Shown here: positions 52,958 through 61,043 of the stretch, piece by piece
Layout: each line of letters starts with the position of its first letter
Position numbering within the stretch: position 1 is the stretch's first letter
Source of the DNA: Streptomyces liliiviolaceus
Lineage (GTDB): Bacteria; Actinomycetota; Actinomycetes; Streptomycetales; Streptomycetaceae
Assembly: GCF_018070025.1 (NCBI RefSeq)
Contig: NZ_JAGPYQ010000001.1
Span: forward strand, 1,488,001-1,552,000
Reading direction: 5' to 3'
DNA length: 64,000 nucleotides
Made by a program: the position numbers and the translations under genes
Notes under the pieces: model-generated
Seen by the model: only the letters and a program-made list of their open reading frames with translations
Told to the model about the DNA's origin: nothing
The model's database searches: none

Positions 52958-53055
52958 TCGTCCACCGTAAAGCGGGTGGAGCGGTGCCAGGAGGGGGATT
53001 TCGGATGGTTTCCGTCACATCGGGGCAGGTGGCACCCGTGGACCCGTGGGACCCG

Positions 53056-54399
53056 TCAGAGCGGCGGATGCGCCGGCGCCGGCCCCAGCGTCGTCGTGCC
53101 GGGAGCCGTGCGATGCCCGAGCCCCGTCCGGTACGCGTCCAGCGCCGCGTCGATCCGCCCCGTACGCCGCAGCAGATCGCCGAGCAGACGGCACAGGTCG
53201 GCCAGATCCCCCGCCGCGCCCGCCCGCTCCAGCAGGCTGAGCGCCCGCACGTAGTGCTCCTCGGCCGTCTCGGTGTCCCGGCCGTCCTCCGCGATGATGC
53301 CGAGCAGCCGGTGCGCGCCCGCGGAGTGGACCGCCCCGCGCTCCGAGCTGAGGTCGCCCAGCACGCCGTGCAGCAGGGTCGCGGCCTCCTGCGACTTGCC
53401 GCGCCGGTGGAGCACGTCCGCCAGTTCCACCGCGACCTGGCTGGTGTAGAGCGCGGCGCGCTGCGCGGAGTGCATGGCCTGCGCCTCGCGCAACTCGCTC
53501 TCGGCGCGCTCCAGATCACCGTTCTGCGCGTACAGATATCCGCGCATCCAGTGGCAGTTGGCCAGTTCGGTACGGATCTGGAGCTGCCGGTACAGCTCCG
53601 CCGCCTTGCCCAGGGACGCGTCGGCCTCGGCCATCCGCCCCTCGGCGATCATCGTGCGGGCCACGGACCGGTGCATACGCGCCAGCAGCGCGGGATCGCC
53701 GACCTGCGGGGCCAGTGCGAGCGCGAACTCCGCCGCCTGCGCCGCCCGCGCGTGCGCCCCCATGTCCATGTAGGGCGCGATCACCGCCGCGTAGAGCAGC
53801 AGCAGGGCGTCCGGGTCGTGCAGCCCGCCCTTGTTCAGCTCGTCGATGGCGGATTCGAGCAGGTAGCAGGCGTACCGGAGCTCGCCCGCGAGGTAGTGCG
53901 AGACCGCACGGCCGCGCAGCGCCGGGACGCGGACGGGCAGCGGTTCGTCCGCGAGCCGTTTCTCGGACTCCTCGAAACGCGCCCGGGCCGTCGTCAGGTC
54001 GCCGGTGTCCATGGCGCACTCGCCGAGGCCGAGCAGGGCGGCGGCGCACTCGGCGTCCAGGCCGAGGTCCTGCGCCTCCGCGAGCAGCGCGGTGTACTGC
54101 TCGGCGGCGATCTCCGCCTCGCCGGTCGCCAGGGTGCGCTGGGCGTCGGTGAGCCTCAGCCGCAGGTCGGTGGCGAGGTGGGCGGGCCGGCCGGTGGCCA
54201 GTTCCTCGTAGGCGACCCCGAGCCGTTCGGCGATGTGCCGCAGCGCCTCCTCGGAGGGCCGCACGCGTCCTGCCTCCAGCGTGGAGACGTACGCGGGGGT
54301 GTAGGCGGGTTCCGCCAGTTGTTTCTGTGTCAGCCCGCGTTCCGTACGCAGTTGCTGCACTCTGCGCCCGATGATTCCCGGGTCGTCGCGCTCGGCCAT
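53056..54399 (-). CDS. XRE-type HTH regulator with tetratricopeptide repeats
   Basis: 447 residues from ATG 54399; the frame extends to 54567 but would pass an operator-like palindrome. HTH at ~8-62 (RVQQLRTERGLTQKQLAEPA, VSTLEAGRVRPSEEALRHIA). From ~100 on, at least seven TPR-like helix pairs (for example CAMDTGDLTTARARFEESEK, YLYAQNGDLERAESELREAQ). This resembles SARP-independent TPR regulators sensing peptides or stress. The palindrome at 54414-54429, 15 nt upstream of the start, suggests autorepression. Confidence 0.85.
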   Translation of the reverse strand: MAERDDPGIIGRRVQQLRTERGLTQKQLAEPAYTPAYVSTLEAGRVRPSEEALRHIAERLGVAYEELATGRPAHLATDLRLRLTDAQRTLATGEAEIAAEQYTALLAEAQDLGLDAECAAALLGLGECAMDTGDLTTARARFEESEKRLADEPLPVRVPALRGRAVSHYLAGELRYACYLLESAIDELNKGGLHDPDALLLLYAAVIAPYMDMGAHARAAQAAEFALALAPQVGDPALLARMHRSVARTMIAEGRMAEADASLGKAAELYRQLQIRTELANCHWMRGYLYAQNGDLERAESELREAQAMHSAQRAALYTSQVAVELADVLHRRGKSQEAATLLHGVLGDLSSERGAVHSAGAHRLLGIIAEDGRDTETAEEHYVRALSLLERAGAAGDLADLCRLLGDLLRRTGRIDAALDAYRTGLGHRTAPGTTTLGPAPAHPPL

Positions 54400-54413
54400 G
54401 GCGTAAGCATGCC

Positions 54414-54429
54414 AGTAAGCCGACTTACT
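54414..54429. promoter_or_regulatory. Inverted repeat upstream of TPR regulator
   Basis: AGTAAG-CCGA-CTTACT, a perfect 6-bp-arm palindrome 15 nt before the ATG at 54399. Direct repeats GTTAAGCG at 54535 and 54547 lie farther upstream. Confidence 0.5.
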
Positions 54430-54609
54430 CCTGTCCGCTATCCAACTTCCTGTTGAAACGGGCAAGTTAACTCTTGCGGGGAGGCCGTCGATCGGCTCAA
54501 TGCGGCCCTTGCCCCGGAGGCGAACACGCCCTAGGTTAAGCGGCGCGTTAAGCGCACGATGAAGCACGTTTAATACGCTGGCCTACGTTGACGATGCGAG
54601 GTTGTCGCC

Positions 54610-54723
54610 GTGTTCCGACGCATTGCCACGCGCTATCTTCCGGCTCGGTTCATCGCGGCGTTCGGTGCGGCTGTGTTTGCGTTCGCCGCGCTGGTGAGCG
54701 CGGCGAACGCGGTTCCTCATTAG
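54610..54723 (+). CDS. Small secreted or membrane peptide (37 residues)
   Basis: GTG at 54610 with GCGAGG about 8 nt upstream and a TAG at 54721. The sequence starts VFRRIATRYLPARF, then a 20-residue hydrophobic stretch (AAFGAAVFAFAALVSAANA) that looks like a Sec signal or a single TM segment, and ends VPH. AT-rich possible promoter elements (TTTAAT at about 54568) precede it. It lies between the TPR regulator and a type B repeat that serves as terminator. Function unknown. Confidence 0.6.
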   Translation: MFRRIATRYLPARFIAAFGAAVFAFAALVSAANAVPH

Positions 54724-54737
54724 GCGCCCGGGCCCCG

Positions 54738-54785
54738 TCAGGGGCGCGGGGAACTGCGCGGCCGGCCCCCACCGGCCCGCAGCCG
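54738..54785. repeat. Type B GC repeat (single unit)
   Basis: CAGGGGCGCGGGGAACTGCGCGG followed by CCGGCCCCCACCGGCCCGCAG, between the small peptide and the permease. Confidence 0.8.
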
Positions 54786-54867
54786 AAACAGCGCCCCGGC
54801 GCTGACAGGGCTTGCTCAGCTCCCGCGCGGGGCGTGCACAGGACCTGCCGTTAGCCTGCCTCTTCGT

Positions 54868-55878
54868 ATGGAAAACGGACGGAACGCAGCCGACGCGGCG
54901 CGCGTGGTCGCCCGGGCGCTCGTGTACACGGTGGTCGGCGGGGTGGCGTTGCTCGCCGTCGTCACCGTCGGGTCGGTGCTCGGGCCGGTGGTCGTGCTCG
55001 ATCTCGCCACCCCCGCCATGGCCGCCTGGTGGACCGTGTTCACCGCCGTCGCCGTGCAGGGCATCCCCTTCCTGCTGCTGGGCACGGTCGTGTCGGCGGC
55101 GATCGGCGCGTTCGTTCCCGAGCGGGTCTTCCGGCGCGTACTGCCGAAGAACCCGGCGCTCGCCGTACCCGTCGCCGGGGCGGCCGGGGCCGTGCTCCCG
55201 GGGTGCGAGTGCGCGTCCGTGCCCGTGGCCGACAGCCTGATGCGGCGCGGGGTCGCGCCGGCCGCCGCGCTCGCCTTCCTGCTGTCCGCGCCCGCCATCA
55301 ACCCGGTCGTCCTCGTCGCCACCTCCATCGCCTTCCCGGGAGATCCGGCCATGGTCGGCGCCCGGCTCGTCGCGTCCCTCGCCACCGCGGTCGCGATGGG
55401 GTGGCTGTGGGTGCGGTTCGGCAAGGAGGAGTGGCTGCCGTCCGTACGGCGCGCGGGCGGCGGAGCCTCCGGAGCGGGCGGGTGGCGGGGTTTCCGGGAC
55501 GGGCTGCAGCACGACTTCCTGCACGCCGGGGGGTTCCTCGTGCTGGGGGCGGCCGCCGCGGCGACGTTCAACATCCTGGTGCCGCGGTCCCTGCTCGACG
55601 TGTTCACCGGCTCGCCCTGGCTGTCGGTGCTGCTGCTCGCCGTCCTCGCCGTCGTGCTGTGCGTGTGCTCCGAGGCGGACGCCTTCGTGGCGGCCTCGCT
55701 GACCGGGTTCTCGCCCACGGCCCGGCTGGCCTTCATGGTCGTCGGGCCCATGGTCGACCTGAAGCTCGTCGCTCTCCAGGCGGGGACCTTCGGGCGGGCG
55801 TTCGCGGTGCGGTTCTCGGCCGTGACGTGGGTGGTGGCCGTGGTGAGCAGCGTGCTGGTGGGCGGGTGGCTGCTGTGA
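54868..55878 (+). CDS. Permease (ArsP_1/DUF318 family)
   Basis: 336 residues, ATG at 54868. Eight or so hydrophobic segments, with the family's cysteine motif LPGCECASVP and the repeated half later (CVCSEADAFVAASLTGF). FLLSAPAINPVVLVAT is the hallmark conserved stretch. Family members are poorly characterised permeases, some linked to trivalent organoarsenical efflux. The next gene overlaps by 4 nt and encodes its usual partner. Confidence 0.9.
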   Translation: MENGRNAADAARVVARALVYTVVGGVALLAVVTVGSVLGPVVVLDLATPAMAAWWTVFTAVAVQGIPFLLLGTVVSAAIGAFVPERVFRRVLPKNPALAVPVAGAAGAVLPGCECASVPVADSLMRRGVAPAAALAFLLSAPAINPVVLVATSIAFPGDPAMVGARLVASLATAVAMGWLWVRFGKEEWLPSVRRAGGGASGAGGWRGFRDGLQHDFLHAGGFLVLGAAAAATFNILVPRSLLDVFTGSPWLSVLLLAVLAVVLCVCSEADAFVAASLTGFSPTARLAFMVVGPMVDLKLVALQAGTFGRAFAVRFSAVTWVVAVVSSVLVGGWLL

Positions 55879-56654
55879 GCGTCCGCGAAAGCCAGAGTCC
55901 GCGCCGGCGCCTGCGCCTGCGCCTGCGTCCGCAGGGTGTGCTGCTGATCCTGTGCGGCTCGGCGCTGCTGCGCATCGCCCTCTTCAGCGAGCTGTACCTG
56001 CGCTATGTGAAGGAGGGCCTGCGCCCGTACCTCGTGGTCTCCGGCGGAGTACTGATCGCACTCGGCCTCCTCGGCCTGCTCGCCCGAACCCACGACGAGG
56101 ACGAGGGGTACGACGAAGCCGCCGACCCCGACCGTCAGGACGCCCACGCCCACGCCCACGCCCGTAACCCCCGCATCGCCTGGCTCCTCACCGCCCCCGC
56201 CCTGGCCCTGCTCCTCTTCCCGCCGCCCGCGCTCGGCTCGTACAGCGCGGAACGCGAGGAGGCGCGGGTCGCCGCGCAGGGCGCCGGCACCTTCCCCGAG
56301 CTGCCCGCCGGGGACCCCCTCGACCTGACCCTGGGCGCGTTCGCCTCGCGGGCGGAGTGGGACACGGGCGCGTCCCTGAAGGGGCGCACGGTCCGGCTGA
56401 CCGGCTTCGTGACCCGCGACGACGACGGCGCCTGGTCCGTGGCCCGCCTCCGCGTCACCTGCTGCGCCGCCGACGCGCAGGCGTTGAAGGTCGAGATCCG
56501 AGGCGAGGACGCCCCGGCGGCCGACACCTGGGTGACGGTCACCGGAACGTGGCACCCCACGGGGAAGCCCGGCACGGACGCGGCCCGCCCCGTACTGGAC
56601 GCCGTGTCGGTGAAGAGGACGAAGGCACCCTCGGACCCGTACGAGAAACGGTGA
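55875..56654 (+). CDS. TIGR03943 family putative permease subunit
   Basis: 259 residues from GTG 55875, which overlaps the previous stop (GTGA). Arg-rich start, two transmembrane segments (LLILCGSALLRIALF, YLVVSGGVLIALGLLGLLA), a His/Ala run (AHAHAHAR) and another TM (IAWLLTAPALALLLFPPPA), then an extracytoplasmic domain with RVTCCAADAQALKVEI and GTWHPTG. It pairs with the DUF318 permease at 54868. The His run and double Cys suggest metal binding, but this is inference. Confidence 0.87.
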   Translation: MSVRESQSPRRRLRLRLRPQGVLLILCGSALLRIALFSELYLRYVKEGLRPYLVVSGGVLIALGLLGLLARTHDEDEGYDEAADPDRQDAHAHAHARNPRIAWLLTAPALALLLFPPPALGSYSAEREEARVAAQGAGTFPELPAGDPLDLTLGAFASRAEWDTGASLKGRTVRLTGFVTRDDDGAWSVARLRVTCCAADAQALKVEIRGEDAPAADTWVTVTGTWHPTGKPGTDAARPVLDAVSVKRTKAPSDPYEKR

Positions 56655-56711
56655 GTCGCCGATTAGCCCGTTCGCCGGTTCGTTGTCAGTGGCGGCCTGT
56701 TGACTCGGCAC

Positions 56712-57278
56712 ATGACTGACAAGGCGAGTCACGGCGATGCCCACCGGGCCGAGGCTCCAACACCCGGAACCGAGATGGTGGAGCCGTCGCGGTTCAGGAT
56801 CCGTGCGGTACGGATCGACGGCCTGGGCGCCGCGGTGAGAGTGCGGGGAGGCGGTGCGCACCGGGTCGAGTTCGAGGTGCTGCACGACTGCTCGATGTGC
56901 GGCAACGCCATCAACCAGGTGATCGTCGGACTGGCCGGCGAGGACCGGGCCCAGGCGTCGGTGTGGAACGGCAAGCAGCGCAGCGGGGGCGGCCTGAAGA
57001 CGGTCAACGCCGGGTCGAGCGTCGAGGCGCTGGCGGAGGACAACCCGGGCCCGGCGGAATGGGTGGACGTGTCCTGCGAGATCGTCGTCCCCGACGAACC
57101 CGGCACGTACTCGGTCCGGGCCCGCTACGCCCAGGCGTACCAGGGCCGCCTGATGACCGCAGAGGGCCGCACGGTCCCCCAGCCGGAATACCCGGACGTC
57201 CTGGGCTGGTGGAAGGTCGACCGCCCCCAGGGCCCCGGCCCGGAATCGGCGATAGGCACGATCATCGTGGAGGCATGA
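56712..57278 (+). CDS. Conserved hypothetical protein with CxxC motif
   Basis: 188 residues from ATG 56712; TTG at 56700 is in frame. The core is beta-rich (FRIRAVRIDGLGAAVRVRGG, HRVEFEVLHDCSMCGNAINQVIVGLAGED in pieces) and carries a CSMC (CxxC) motif near residue 61. EPGTYSVRARYAQAYQGRL and LGWWKVDRP follow. No signal peptide. The beta-sandwich pattern with CxxC suggests a binding or redox-related protein, but no family is recognised. It overlaps the convergent phosphatase gene by 17 nt. Confidence 0.65.
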   Translation: MTDKASHGDAHRAEAPTPGTEMVEPSRFRIRAVRIDGLGAAVRVRGGGAHRVEFEVLHDCSMCGNAINQVIVGLAGEDRAQASVWNGKQRSGGGLKTVNAGSSVEALAEDNPGPAEWVDVSCEIVVPDEPGTYSVRARYAQAYQGRLMTAEGRTVPQPEYPDVLGWWKVDRPQGPGPESAIGTIIVEA

Positions 57279-59112
57279 GGTCCCGCTCGCCCAGCCAGCC
57301 CTGCGGCAGCCACGGCAAGTGGTCCGTGTGTGGGGGTGGGGGGCCCGTGCGGGCCAGGAGGATGGCCACGTCGTCTTCCGAGGTGGACGGGTCCAGGTGG
57401 GTGGTGACCGTTTCCAGGAGGGTGGGGAGGGGGGCCGCCGGGTCGATGGGGAGGTCGGCCAGGGTGGTGAGGCCGGTTTCGATGTCGCGGTCGCGGCGTT
57501 CGATCAGGCCGTCCGTGCACAGCAGGAGGACCGAGCCGGGAGGGAGGGGGACCGTGGTGGCCGAGAAGGAGCCCAGGCCCACTCCCAGGGGCGGGGCGAC
57601 CGGGAGGCCGAGCAGGGTGCGGGTGCCGTCCGGGGCCACGAGCAGCGGGGGGACGTGGCCCGCGTTGGAGAAGGTGGCGCACTGCCTGCCGGGGTCCAGG
57701 AGGGCCAGCAGACAGGTCGCCACCCGGTCCAGTTCCAGGGTGAGCGCGGTGCGTTCGGCCTGGAGCAGGATGAAGTCCGGGGTGCTGCTCTGGACGGCCA
57801 GGGTGCGCAGCACCGAGCGGTACTCGCTCATCGCGGCCGCCGCGCGGATCCCGTGCCCCATGACGTCCCCCACCACCAGCAGGGTGCGGCCGTGGGGCAG
57901 CGCGAGCGTGTCGAACCAGTCGCCGCCCACCTCGGCGCCCGCGCCCGCCGGCAGATAGCGACCGAGGGTCTCCACCCCGGGGCCCGTGACGGTCGGCGTG
58001 TTCAGGAAGGCCCGCTGCATCTCCAGCGCCGTCTCGTGCTCGCGGGTGTAGCGGACCGCGTGCGCGATGCCCGTGGCGGCCCGGTCGGTGAGGTCGCCGA
58101 GCAGTTCCGCGTCCGCGTCGGTGAGGCGGGCGGAGTCACCGGCCCGGAACACGATCACCGCGCCCACCGGCTCCTCGTCGACCGCGAGGGGCAGATAGAT
58201 CCCGGAGTGCGCGCCCATCCGGCGGAAGTGCTCCTTGCGTTCGGGGGAGAGGGCGAACTGGCGCATGGCCTCGTCGGCCGGGTGGGTGAGGACGAGCGGG
58301 CGCCGGTCGGCGAGCACGTGGGCCATGGGGGAACCGGCCGGGTACACGACGAACTCGCCGAGGAGGCCGAGCGGCGAGGACACCTCCGCCAGCTCCGGCG
58401 TGGTGGCGAGCGCGATCCGGCGCAGCCGCAGCGGATACCGGTCCGAGGGCACCTGGGGCGTGCCCTCCGGGTCGACCACGTCCACCGCCGCGTAGTCCGC
58501 GAAGCGCGGCACCAGCAGGTCGGCCAGCGCCTGACAGGCCTGGCCGAGGTCGAGGGTCGCGCCGGTGCTGCGGTTCGCCTCGTCGAGCAGCGCCATGCGG
58601 TTGCGCGCCCGGACGAGGTCCTCGCGCCCGCGCAGCGCGTCGGTGACCTCCATGACGACCCCGGCCACCCCGAGGACCTCGCCGGACGGCCCGGACAGCC
58701 GGTGGTAGGCGCCCAGCCACCACCGGTTGTCGCCCGTCGTGTCGGCCGGGGTCTGTCCGCCGACGGTGATGACCTGCGGAACTCCCGTACGCAGCACCTT
58801 CGCGAGCAGTTGCTCCGAGGCCTCCAGGTCCGGCAGCACGTCCCGCAGCCGGCGGCCGAGGTGCTCGGCGGCCGGGACGCCGTTGAGCCGCGCGAGAGCG
58901 TCGTTGAGGTAGAGGTAGCGCAGCTCGCCGTCGAGTACGGCGATACCGGCCGGGCAGTGGTCGAGGAGCCCCCGGGCCAGCGTCAGCTCGTCGAGCAGCC
59001 GCTCCGCGGACTCCCCCACGTTCTCGGAGCGGCGAACGGCGTCCGCGAGCGCCGCCAGTTCCGTCTGGGTCAGCAGCATGCGCGGGTCGGGCTGGACCTG
59101 GTCACCGGGCAC
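57262..59112 (-). CDS. SpoIIE-type PP2C phosphatase with PAS and GAF domains
   Basis: 616 residues. PAS (~35-155: LLDHCPAGIAVLDGELRYLYLND), GAF (~180-350: ADYAAVDVVDPEGTPQ, GIYLPLAVDEEPVGAVIVF), then PP2C (~375-600: VGGDWFDTLALPHG, VVGDVMGHGIRAAAAMSEYR, LLCTDGLIERRD, DDVAILLARTG). Metal-site aspartates are intact. Cytosolic sensor-phosphatase, likely acting on an anti-sigma antagonist. GTG at 59112; ATG at 59079 (MLLTQTELAAL) is a strong alternative. The third SpoIIE protein in this window. Confidence 0.9.
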   Translation of the reverse strand: MPGDQVQPDPRMLLTQTELAALADAVRRSENVGESAERLLDELTLARGLLDHCPAGIAVLDGELRYLYLNDALARLNGVPAAEHLGRRLRDVLPDLEASEQLLAKVLRTGVPQVITVGGQTPADTTGDNRWWLGAYHRLSGPSGEVLGVAGVVMEVTDALRGREDLVRARNRMALLDEANRSTGATLDLGQACQALADLLVPRFADYAAVDVVDPEGTPQVPSDRYPLRLRRIALATTPELAEVSSPLGLLGEFVVYPAGSPMAHVLADRRPLVLTHPADEAMRQFALSPERKEHFRRMGAHSGIYLPLAVDEEPVGAVIVFRAGDSARLTDADAELLGDLTDRAATGIAHAVRYTREHETALEMQRAFLNTPTVTGPGVETLGRYLPAGAGAEVGGDWFDTLALPHGRTLLVVGDVMGHGIRAAAAMSEYRSVLRTLAVQSSTPDFILLQAERTALTLELDRVATCLLALLDPGRQCATFSNAGHVPPLLVAPDGTRTLLGLPVAPPLGVGLGSFSATTVPLPPGSVLLLCTDGLIERRDRDIETGLTTLADLPIDPAAPLPTLLETVTTHLDPSTSEDDVAILLARTGPPPPHTDHLPWLPQGWLGERDLMPPR

Positions 59113-59195
59113 CCGCCCACCGCATCACGGCCCCGCCCCGCCGACCAACGGGAGGGGCTGTCCGGGTGACCCGCCGAGCCCCTCCCCGAGCCCGT

Positions 59196-61043
59196 CTAGG
59201 GAAGCGGCGCCGCCGTCGGTTCGGGTCTCTGCGGGGACCGGCCGCCGGGGGAGCCGGCCAGGTTCCACACCTCGTCCGCCGTCAGGGCCGCGTACGTGTC
59301 GGGCGGGAGGCTGCCGGTGAGGCCCGCGACCCGCACGGGCTTTCCGCCGCGCTCGGCGAACAGGGCGAGGGTGAGGGCGAGCCGGGGCGAGTACACGCTC
59401 CGCCAGGCCGTCCGCGCGCCCGGCCCGCTGCCCGCACCGGCCGAATGCCCGACCGGCGTCGCGGGCACGGCCCTGGCCGGGAGGAAGGCCCCGTCCTTGA
59501 CGCCGGGCACATAGGCCCCGCCCCGGACGCCCTGCCGCGCGTTCAGCAGTTCGGTGACCACCGCCGTCGCCTTGCCGTCCATCGCGGTACGCGTCTTCGG
59601 ACGTGCGGTGTGGACCGTACGGCCCGCCTTGGTGATCTTCGCGACGGTGTACGGGGCCGCGTAGGTGCCGTCGGCGGCCAGCGTGGCGTACGCCGAGTTC
59701 AGCCGCAGCGGGGTGGGAGCCGTCTCCTCGGCGAGCTTGCCCAGCGGGTCGCCGAACCGCAGGCCCTTGTAGGAGAACGGTTCGAGGACCGTGCCCGCCT
59801 CGACCGCACCGTCGACGGCGTCGTTGAACGGCTGGTGGGCGTAGTCCGCTCCGCCGTACAGCACCCGGACCGCGCCGTCGCCGGGGACGGTCGCGACGAC
59901 CGCCGTGTGCAGCCGGGCACCCTTGCCGTCCGCGACGCCCTTGCCGCCCTTGCCGTCCTTGCTGCCCTTGCCGCCCGCGTCACCGTCGGGTGTCCGCTCG
60001 CGCACCAGCTCCGCCGTCTCGTCCTGGAGGCCGAGGTCGAAGGTGGTGTGCACCTTGTAGCCGCCGCGCGCCAGCTGGTCCTCCGTGATGCCGAGCCGGT
60101 CGGCGGCCTCGGCGGACGCCGTGTCGATCAGGTACTGCCGCTGGCCGTTCGAGCCGCCCGGCGGATAGAAGCGGAAGGCGGGGAAGCGGGCGGCCGTCCG
60201 CTCGCGCGCGCTGATCGCGCCCGAGTCCGCCATCGCGTCGAGCACCCACACCCAGCGGCGCTCCAGCGTCCCGGTCACCTTCGCGTCCGCGCCCGCCCGT
60301 TCGTAGTACGAGGGCAGGTTGAGGATGGAGGCGAGGGCGGCGCCCTGGGAGACCGTCAGGTCGTGGGCGCCGACGCCGAAGTAGTTGCGTGCGGCCGACT
60401 CGATGCCGGCGGCGCCGCGGCCGAAGTACACGGTGTTGAGGTAGCCCCCGAGGATGTCGTCCTTGGACCTCGTGCGGTCCAGTTTCACGGCGATCAGCGC
60501 CTCGTGCGCCTTGCGCTTGAGGGACTGCTCGGGCGTCAGCAGGGCGTTCTTCACGTACTGCTGGGTGATGGTGGAGCCGCCCTGGCGGTCGCCGCCCGTC
60601 ACGGTCGCGAGGGCGGCCCGCAGGATCGCGGAGGGGGCGACCCCCGAGTCCGTACGGAAGGAGCGGTTCTCCGCGGCGATCACGGCGTCCTGGACGTGCC
60701 GCGGGACCTGTTTGAGGGGGATGTCCTGGCGGTCGACCGGTCCGCGCCTGCCGAGGTACTCGCCGCCGGAGTCCACGAAGACCGTGCTCTGGCTGACGGT
60801 CTCCGGATGCGGCTCGGGGATGGGCGTCATCCGGTACGCGACGACGACCGCGGCGCAGACGAGAAGGAACAGCGTCAGCAGGGCGGCCAGCACACGGCGC
60901 AGGCGGCGGGCGCGCGTGCGGCGCCTGCGCAGACGCGTCCGCCGCAGGAACGTGCCGATGCCGCGGAGCCGGGTCCCGCCGCGGCGGAGCAGGGCGCGGG
61001 GGTTCACGCGGGTCTTCGTACGGGTCTTCACGCGGGCGTTCAT
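59196..61043 (-). CDS. Class A PBP-like glycosyltransferase with degenerate transpeptidase domain
   Basis: 615 residues. Cytosolic Arg-rich start, one TM (~51-70), GT51 glycosyltransferase (catalytic Glu125 in ENRSF, GGSTITQQYVKN at 155, YLNTVYFGRGAAGIES). The transpeptidase part is short. The SxxK motif reads GTVLEPF (Thr418, Glu421), the SxN region is missing, and KTG is replaced by GAGSGPGARTAW. So polymerisation is likely retained but D,D-transpeptidation lost. Its ATG overlaps the stop of the sigma-like gene (ATGA at 61040-61043), implying coupled synthesis. A Lys/Gly/Asp insert lies at ~355-375. Confidence 0.85.
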   Translation of the reverse strand: MNARVKTRTKTRVNPRALLRRGGTRLRGIGTFLRRTRLRRRRTRARRLRRVLAALLTLFLLVCAAVVVAYRMTPIPEPHPETVSQSTVFVDSGGEYLGRRGPVDRQDIPLKQVPRHVQDAVIAAENRSFRTDSGVAPSAILRAALATVTGGDRQGGSTITQQYVKNALLTPEQSLKRKAHEALIAVKLDRTRSKDDILGGYLNTVYFGRGAAGIESAARNYFGVGAHDLTVSQGAALASILNLPSYYERAGADAKVTGTLERRWVWVLDAMADSGAISARERTAARFPAFRFYPPGGSNGQRQYLIDTASAEAADRLGITEDQLARGGYKVHTTFDLGLQDETAELVRERTPDGDAGGKGSKDGKGGKGVADGKGARLHTAVVATVPGDGAVRVLYGGADYAHQPFNDAVDGAVEAGTVLEPFSYKGLRFGDPLGKLAEETAPTPLRLNSAYATLAADGTYAAPYTVAKITKAGRTVHTARPKTRTAMDGKATAVVTELLNARQGVRGGAYVPGVKDGAFLPARAVPATPVGHSAGAGSGPGARTAWRSVYSPRLALTLALFAERGGKPVRVAGLTGSLPPDTYAALTADEVWNLAGSPGGRSPQRPEPTAAPLP

